From CAYXXZ01 sp964469165 (lineage in GTDB: Bacteria; Pseudomonadota; Gammaproteobacteria; Pseudomonadales; Porticoccaceae), in assembly GCA_964469165.1 (NCBI GenBank), contig CAYXXZ010000063.1, positions 1-17,962 on the forward strand: a stretch of DNA of 17,962 nucleotides, written 5' to 3'. Every line of letters starts with the position of its first letter. Position 1 is the stretch's first letter. The position numbers were made by a program, and so were the translations under genes. Positions 14,068-17,962 of this stretch are shown here, piece by piece. Below the pieces are notes generated by a model that saw only the letters and a list, made by a program, of their open reading frames with translations, had not been told where the DNA came from and did no database searches.

Positions 14068-14901
14068 TCACACCGCGATGGGCGCCGCGATCGGCGGGTG
14101 GTGGCGGTAGCCATCCAGCCTGAAATCCTCGTAACGAAACGCGAAAATATCGGAAATGCCGGGATTGAGCACCATATGAGGCAAGGGGTGCGGCGCTCTG
14201 GCGAGCTGCTGGTCGGCTTGTTCGAGATGATTGAGGTAGAGATGCGCATCGCCGAGAGTGTGAATGAACTCGCCGGGTTCGAGCCCCACCACCTGCGCAA
14301 CCATCAACGTCAGCAGCGCGTAGGACGCGATGTTGAAAGGCACGCCCAGAAAGATGTCGCCACTGCGCTGATACATCTGGCAGGACAGCTTGCCGCCTGC
14401 CACGTAGAACTGGAAAAAGGCGTGACAGGGCGCAAGCGCCATCAGGCCGCGCTCGACGTTGTCCTGGGGCCTGCTGCCCTCATCGGGCAGTTGCGCCGGA
14501 TTCCAGGCGGATACGATCAGGCGCCGCGAATCCGGGCGCGCACGAATCTGCGCGATGACATCGCTGATCTGGTCGATGATGCGGCCGTCCGCGGCCGGCC
14601 AGGAGCGCCACTGGTAGCCGTACACCGGCCCGAGATCACCACTGGCCGTGGCCCACTCGTCCCAGATGCTGACACCGTTTTCCTTGAGATAGCGGATATT
14701 GGTATCGCCGCTGAGGAACCACAACAACTCGTGGACGATGGACTTGAGGTGAACGCGCTTGGTGGTTACCAGCGGAAATCCCTGCGCCAGGTCGAAGCGC
14801 ATCTGATGGCCGAAGATGCTGCGGGTACCGGTGCCGGTGCGGTCACTTTTCTCGATGCCCTGGTCGCGCACCGCGCGCAGCAGATCCAGATACTGTTTCA
14901 T
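14068..14901 (-). CDS. thyA: Thymidylate synthase
   Basis: A 277-residue cytoplasmic enzyme that methylates dUMP to dTMP using methylene-tetrahydrofolate. Motifs: DRTGTGT (20-26, with the phosphate-binding Arg), HELLWFLSGDTN (57-68), the catalytic Cys159 in LAPCHAFFQFYV, QRSGDIFLGVPFNIASYA (178-195) and GDAHLYLNH (217-225). It is 13 residues longer than E. coli ThyA (264). The extra residues form a hydrophilic insertion (about 140-152, DEGSRPQDNVERG) between SAWNP and the catalytic loop. The ATG at 14901 has AGGAG about 9 bases upstream; the frame extends to 14952 into lgt but that start gives an atypical N-terminus. It is 13 bases downstream of lgt, so the two are co-transcribed, as in E. 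coli. Confidence 0.97.
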   Translation of the reverse strand: MKQYLDLLRAVRDQGIEKSDRTGTGTRSIFGHQMRFDLAQGFPLVTTKRVHLKSIVHELLWFLSGDTNIRYLKENGVSIWDEWATASGDLGPVYGYQWRSWPAADGRIIDQISDVIAQIRARPDSRRLIVSAWNPAQLPDEGSRPQDNVERGLMALAPCHAFFQFYVAGGKLSCQMYQRSGDIFLGVPFNIASYALLTLMVAQVVGLEPGEFIHTLGDAHLYLNHLEQADQQLARAPHPLPHMVLNPGISDIFAFRYEDFRLDGYRHHPPIAAPIAV

Positions 14902-14914
14902 GGCAGCAGGCTCC

Positions 14915-15715
14915 TCAGACCCGGGTGACTGCGCGGTCGCGCAGTGCGGCATAGATGATCAGGCCGAGGCCCAGCGCCACCATGGGCAGCGACAGCAGCT
15001 GGCCGCGCGTCATTCCCAGCAGGTCCATGCCGATGTGGGCATCGGGCTCGCGCACGAATTCGACCAGGAACCGGAACACGCCGTAAAGCAGCAGGAAAAG
15101 TCCACTGATCATGCCCGCTGGCCGGGGTTTCCTGCTGAACCATATCAGCACGACAAAAAGCACCAAACCTTCGAGAAACGCCTGGTAGAGCTGCGATGGA
15201 TGGCGGCTCAGCTGCGTGGGATCCATGGGAAAGATCATTCCCCAGGGACCATCGGTGGGCCGCCCCCAGAGTTCCTGGCCGATGAAATTGCCGATACGCC
15301 CGAAACCGAGCCCCAACGGCACCATGGGCGCGACGAAATCGGTGATGGCGAACAGCGGCTGGCGAACCTGGCGGGCGAACAGCGCCAGCGCGACGATCAC
15401 GCCGATGAGGCCGCCGTGAAACGACATGCCGCCTTCCCACAGGCGCACCAGCCACAGGGGATCGGCCAACCATTTGTCGAAGTTGTAGAACAGCACATAG
15501 CCGCAGCGCCCGCCGATGATGACCCCGAAGGCCGCATAGACCACCAGATCTTCCACCTTCTGGCGGTGTACCGGCGACCAGGCGCGGGCACTGTGGCGCA
15601 CCGCGAGCAGCCACGCAGAGGCAAATGCCGCGAGGTACATCAAACCGTACCAGTGCACGTCGAGCGGACCGACACTGAAGGCAATGGGATCGATGGGGGG
15701 GTAGCTCAAGCTCAT
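14915..15715 (-). CDS. lgt: Prolipoprotein diacylglyceryl transferase
   Basis: A 266-residue polytopic inner-membrane enzyme that moves diacylglycerol from phosphatidylglycerol to the lipobox cysteine of prolipoproteins, the first step of lipoprotein maturation. Signature features are PIDPIAFSVGPLDVHWYG at the start, GGRCGYVLFYN (68-78), His100 in SFHGGLIG and the Lgt signature GFGRIGNFIGQELWGR (138-152) with Arg140, Asn143 and Glu148. About seven hydrophobic segments span the protein. Translation starts at ATG 15715; the ribosome site is poor (GAG), so it may depend on coupling to the HAD phosphatase gene 30 bases upstream. It lies 13 bases before thyA. Confidence 0.96.
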   Translation of the reverse strand: MSLSYPPIDPIAFSVGPLDVHWYGLMYLAAFASAWLLAVRHSARAWSPVHRQKVEDLVVYAAFGVIIGGRCGYVLFYNFDKWLADPLWLVRLWEGGMSFHGGLIGVIVALALFARQVRQPLFAITDFVAPMVPLGLGFGRIGNFIGQELWGRPTDGPWGMIFPMDPTQLSRHPSQLYQAFLEGLVLFVVLIWFSRKPRPAGMISGLFLLLYGVFRFLVEFVREPDAHIGMDLLGMTRGQLLSLPMVALGLGLIIYAALRDRAVTRV

Positions 15716-15745
15716 GGGCAGGCTCGATGGTTTTTTGAGTTGGCG

Positions 15746-16399
15746 TCAGCGCAGGCTGATCACGCGCCAGCCGCGCTCGGCGGCCACCCGTGCCAGGGCA
15801 TCGTCGGGGTCCACGACAACCGGCTGGTCGACCACTTCGAGAAGCGGCAGGTCGTTGATGGAGTCCGAATAGAAACTGCTGCCTTCAAGACTATGTCCCG
15901 TTTCCTCGAGCCAGACATTGAGGCGCGTCACCTTGCCCTCGCGGAAGGTCGGCTCGCCATCCACTTCTCCGGTGTAGCGGTTGTCACGCATCACCAGGTT
16001 GGTGGCGAGGAAGTCGTCGACACCCAGTTTTGCACAGATGGGCTCGACGATGAAGCTGTTGGTGGAAGTGATCACCAGCAGGAAATCCCCTTGCTTGCGG
16101 TGCTCCTGCAGCAGGCGCACCGCCGCGGGCAGCCACATGGGCTGGATCACCTCGCTCATGAACTGGCGGTGCAGCGCCACCAGGCGCTCGCGATCGAGCT
16201 GCGCCAGGGGCTGGAGCGCAAACGCGAGATAGTCGCGCATGTCGAGTGCCCCTTCCACGTAGCGCTGATAGAACTCGTCGTTCATCTGTCGGTATTTTTC
16301 ACCATCGACAGCGCCCTGTTGCACCAGGAATTCGCCCCAGGCGTAGTCGCTGTCCCCGCCAATCAGGGTGTTGTCGAGATCGAAGATCGCCAGTGCCAT
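15746..16399 (-). CDS. HAD-IB family phosphatase
   Basis: A 217-residue cytoplasmic HAD-superfamily hydrolase of subfamily IB (SerB-like; relatives are often labelled histidinol-phosphatase-like). Motif I is AIFDLDNTL with Asp7 (nucleophile) and Asp9, motif II is ITSTN (110-114), motif III is Lys156 in REGKVTRL and motif IV is FYSDSINDLPLL with Asp179 and Asp183. A helical cap lies between motifs I and II. I took the ATG at 16399, which places motif I at the N-terminus as in the family; the frame continues far upstream but that part is the reverse of rppH. It heads a minus-strand run with lgt and thyA and is divergent from rppH, the same neighbourhood as in Pseudomonas. The substrate is unknown. 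Confidence 0.88.
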   Translation of the reverse strand: MALAIFDLDNTLIGGDSDYAWGEFLVQQGAVDGEKYRQMNDEFYQRYVEGALDMRDYLAFALQPLAQLDRERLVALHRQFMSEVIQPMWLPAAVRLLQEHRKQGDFLLVITSTNSFIVEPICAKLGVDDFLATNLVMRDNRYTGEVDGEPTFREGKVTRLNVWLEETGHSLEGSSFYSDSINDLPLLEVVDQPVVVDPDDALARVAAERGWRVISLR

Positions 16400-16429
16400 G
16401 CCGTTGCCCACAGTGAAAAATCGCCGCAC

Positions 16430-16458
16430 AGGATACTGATTACGCCGCAGCCTGTCAT
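16430..16458 (-). promoter_or_regulatory. Candidate promoter of the HAD-lgt-thyA operon
   Basis: On the minus strand ATGACA (16458-16453, 5 of 6 to TTGACA), a 17-base spacer and TATCCT (16435-16430, 4 of 6) form a good sigma-70 promoter. It gives a leader of about 24 bases before the HAD phosphatase ATG. Confidence 0.5.
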
Positions 16459-16549
16459 CAGGACGCAGCCGACCGCCGCCGCCACGTGAATTGCTGAGGC
16501 GAGGAAATTTGTGGAACAATAGCCTGGATATCCATAATGGTGACCAAGC

Positions 16550-17050
16550 GTGATCGATAAGGAAGGCTTTCGGGCAAACGTAGGCATCGTGCTGTCGGAT
16601 GGGCAGGGGCGCATTCTGTGGGCCAAGCGCGCCGGCCAGGAGGCCTGGCAGTTTCCCCAGGGCGGCATCCACGACGGCGAGACGCCCGAGCAGGCACTCT
16701 ACCGCGAGCTCTACGAAGAGGTCGGCCTCAAAAAGCACCAGGTAAAACTGCTGTCGCAAACCCGGGGCTGGCTCCGATATCGCCTTCCGCAACGCTACAT
16801 CCGCCGCCATTCGCACCCTCTGTGCATCGGCCAGAAACAGAAATGGTTTCTTCTCGAGCTCACCGATAGCGCGAGCAATATCCGCTTCGACTGTGGCGAC
16901 AAGCCCGAATTCGACAACTGGTCCTGGGTGAGCTACTGGTACCCCCTGCGCCAGATCGTCGACTTCAAGCGGGAAGTCTACCGCAAGGCGCTCAAGGAGC
17001 TGGCCGCCACCCACGCGGAAATCGAGCGCAAGCTCCACAAGACAGGATGA
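16550..17050 (+). CDS. rppH: RNA 5'-pyrophosphohydrolase (Nudix)
   Basis: A 166-residue cytoplasmic Nudix enzyme that removes pyrophosphate from the 5' triphosphate end of RNA, which triggers RNase E-dependent decay. The Nudix box GX5EX7REUXEEXGU is complete at 38-60: Gly38, Glu44, Arg52-Glu53, Glu56-Glu57, Gly59. Further RppH features are the start 'MIDKEGFRANVGIVL', WQFPQGGI, TRGWLRYRLP and the strongly conserved CIGQKQKWFLLEL. The start is a GTG, fixed by homology and a modest GGTGA site just upstream. A weak promoter may be TTGCTG (16491-16496) with AACAAT 18 bases later. The stop overlaps the ptsP start by 4 bases. Confidence 0.96.
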   Translation: MIDKEGFRANVGIVLSDGQGRILWAKRAGQEAWQFPQGGIHDGETPEQALYRELYEEVGLKKHQVKLLSQTRGWLRYRLPQRYIRRHSHPLCIGQKQKWFLLELTDSASNIRFDCGDKPEFDNWSWVSYWYPLRQIVDFKREVYRKALKELAATHAEIERKLHKTG

Positions 17051-17962
17051 TCCAGGTGCTGGAGTCTCTGCGCAGTATCGTTCAGGAGGTCAACTCGGCG
17101 AAGGATTTCGCCACGGCGCTCAACATCATCGTCAGCCGGGTGAAGAAAGCCACGCGCACCGGTGTCTGCTCCATCTACCTGCACGATCCGCTGTCCGACA
17201 GCTATGTACTTACCGCCACGGACGGCCTCAATGCGGAAGCCGTGGGCAAGATCCGCATGCGCACCGGCGAAGGCCTGGTGGGCCTGGTGGCAAGCAAGGC
17301 CGAACCCCTCAACCTCGATGATGCCGAAGTTCACCCCAACTTCGCCTATTTCGCCGAAACCGGCGAGGAGCGTTTCCGCTCCTTTCTCGGCGCCCCCGTC
17401 ATCCATCACCGCGCCATACTCGGCGTGCTGGTGGTTCAGCAACATGAGCGGCGCCGCTTCGACGAAAGCGAGGAAGCCTTTCTGGTGACGGTGTCGGCGC
17501 AGCTCGCCGGCGTCATCGCCCACGCCCACGCCACCGGCCAGCTCAGCCGCCACCTGGCGCCTGACGCCTTTCTGCACAGCGACCGGGAAGCGATTTTCAA
17601 GGGTATCGCCAGCGTGCCCGGCATCGCCATCGGCACCGCCGCGGTGATCACCCTGCCCGCCGACCTGTACGCGGTGCCCAACCGCCAGGCGGAAGACATC
17701 GAATACGAGTTGCAGCTTTTCCACGAAGCCCTGGAACAGACCAAGAAAGACCTGCACAGCGCTCACGAAGGGCTTTCCACCCGCCTCAACAGCGAGGAAC
17801 GCGCGCTGTTCGACGTTTATGTGAGCATGCTCGACGATAACTCGCTGGGTGGTGAAGTACGGGTACTGATCAACGCCGGCCTCGCCGCACAGACCGCCTG
17901 GAGCGAGGTGGTGATCGAGCACGTGCGCAACTTCAGCGCCATGGAGGATGCCTACCTGCGCG
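17047..17962 (+). CDS. ptsP: PEP-protein phosphotransferase of the nitrogen PTS, partial
   Basis: The first 305 codons of an open frame that runs off the right edge. It encodes enzyme I-Ntr, which takes phosphate from phosphoenolpyruvate and passes it to NPr and EIIA-Ntr, a regulatory relay for nitrogen, potassium and virulence or stress control. Residues 1-170 form the GAF sensor domain typical of PtsP, absent from sugar enzyme I: 'LRSIVQEVNSAKDFATALNI', then GVCSIYL, GEGLVGLVA, FLGAPVIHHR and GVLVVQQ. The PEP-utilising enzyme N-terminal domain begins near 185 (GIASVPGIAIGTA). The phosphorylated histidine lies beyond the window. The ATG overlaps the rppH stop (ATGA), so the two are translationally coupled, as they are adjacent in E. 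coli. Confidence 0.95.
   Translation, partial: MIQVLESLRSIVQEVNSAKDFATALNIIVSRVKKATRTGVCSIYLHDPLSDSYVLTATDGLNAEAVGKIRMRTGEGLVGLVASKAEPLNLDDAEVHPNFAYFAETGEERFRSFLGAPVIHHRAILGVLVVQQHERRRFDESEEAFLVTVSAQLAGVIAHAHATGQLSRHLAPDAFLHSDREAIFKGIASVPGIAIGTAAVITLPADLYAVPNRQAEDIEYELQLFHEALEQTKKDLHSAHEGLSTRLNSEERALFDVYVSMLDDNSLGGEVRVLINAGLAAQTAWSEVVIEHVRNFSAMEDAYLR

Noticed and set aside
13788..14300. Open frames on the minus strand (13756-14040 and 13788-14300)
   Set aside because: Rich in Arg, Cys, Trp and Ser with no recognisable motif or ribosome site; the second overlaps the thyA 3' end in another frame.
14816..16489. A 557-codon plus-strand frame opposite lgt and the HAD gene
   Set aside because: Runs through the complement of three junctions and is His/Gln-rich without any domain; a by-product of high GC content.
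16400..17038. N-terminal extension of the HAD phosphatase frame
   Set aside because: The extension is the reverse strand of rppH. HAD motif I must be near the N-terminus, which fits ATG 16399.

Overview
This GC-rich window is densely packed and reads as the chromosome of a free-living, probably marine or environmental, gammaproteobacterium (Pseudomonas/Cellvibrionales/Alteromonadales-like). The taxonomic call is inference. It rests on E. coli-like IlvD, RppH and PtsP proteins, the rppH-ptsP and lgt-thyA neighbourhood, an rpe/trpE pairing, and a Vibrio/Shewanella-style TonB2 operon. All complete genes look intact. I see no rRNA, tRNA, CRISPR array, prophage or insertion sequence.

Region 1 (1-3854) is an accessory aromatic-compound module. 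A class III extradiol (DODA/YgiD-type) dioxygenase is followed on the minus strand by the first 13 codons of a short-chain dehydrogenase. Both are divergent from a LysR regulator, whose stop codon overlaps the start of a FUSC/AaeB-type aromatic-acid efflux protein. A small palindrome lies in the divergent promoter region.

Region 2 (3899-8446) is housekeeping metabolism. It holds trpE with an upstream transcription attenuator (18-residue leader peptide containing Trp-Arg-Trp, plus an intrinsic terminator), then rpe, then the divergent ilvD. The gph gene that sits between rpe and trpE in Pseudomonas is absent. The gap instead carries a perfect 28-bp palindrome, and a near-identical palindrome overlaps the ilvD stop codon. 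A bidirectional terminator separates ilvD from the next operon.

Region 3 (8497-13620, minus strand) is a six-gene TonB2-type energy-transduction operon. In transcription order it encodes a DUF3450 periplasmic coiled-coil protein, a TtpC-like ExbB-family protein with a large periplasmic N-terminal domain, ExbB, ExbD, TonB2 and a secreted TPR protein. The products should use the proton motive force to drive outer-membrane TonB-dependent transport. The DUF3450 and TPR members are the least understood parts. A 447-base non-coding stretch with one promoter candidate separates this operon from thyA.

Region 4 (14068-17962) has HAD phosphatase-lgt-thyA on the minus strand, divergent from rppH-ptsP, which overlap by four bases. 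ptsP runs off the right edge. The same genes cluster in E. coli as rppH-ptsP-lgt-thyA, but all on one strand.

Overall this is mostly recognisable core genome. The observations most worth following are the trpE attenuator, the paired palindromes, the TonB2 accessory proteins and the LysR/dioxygenase/efflux module.
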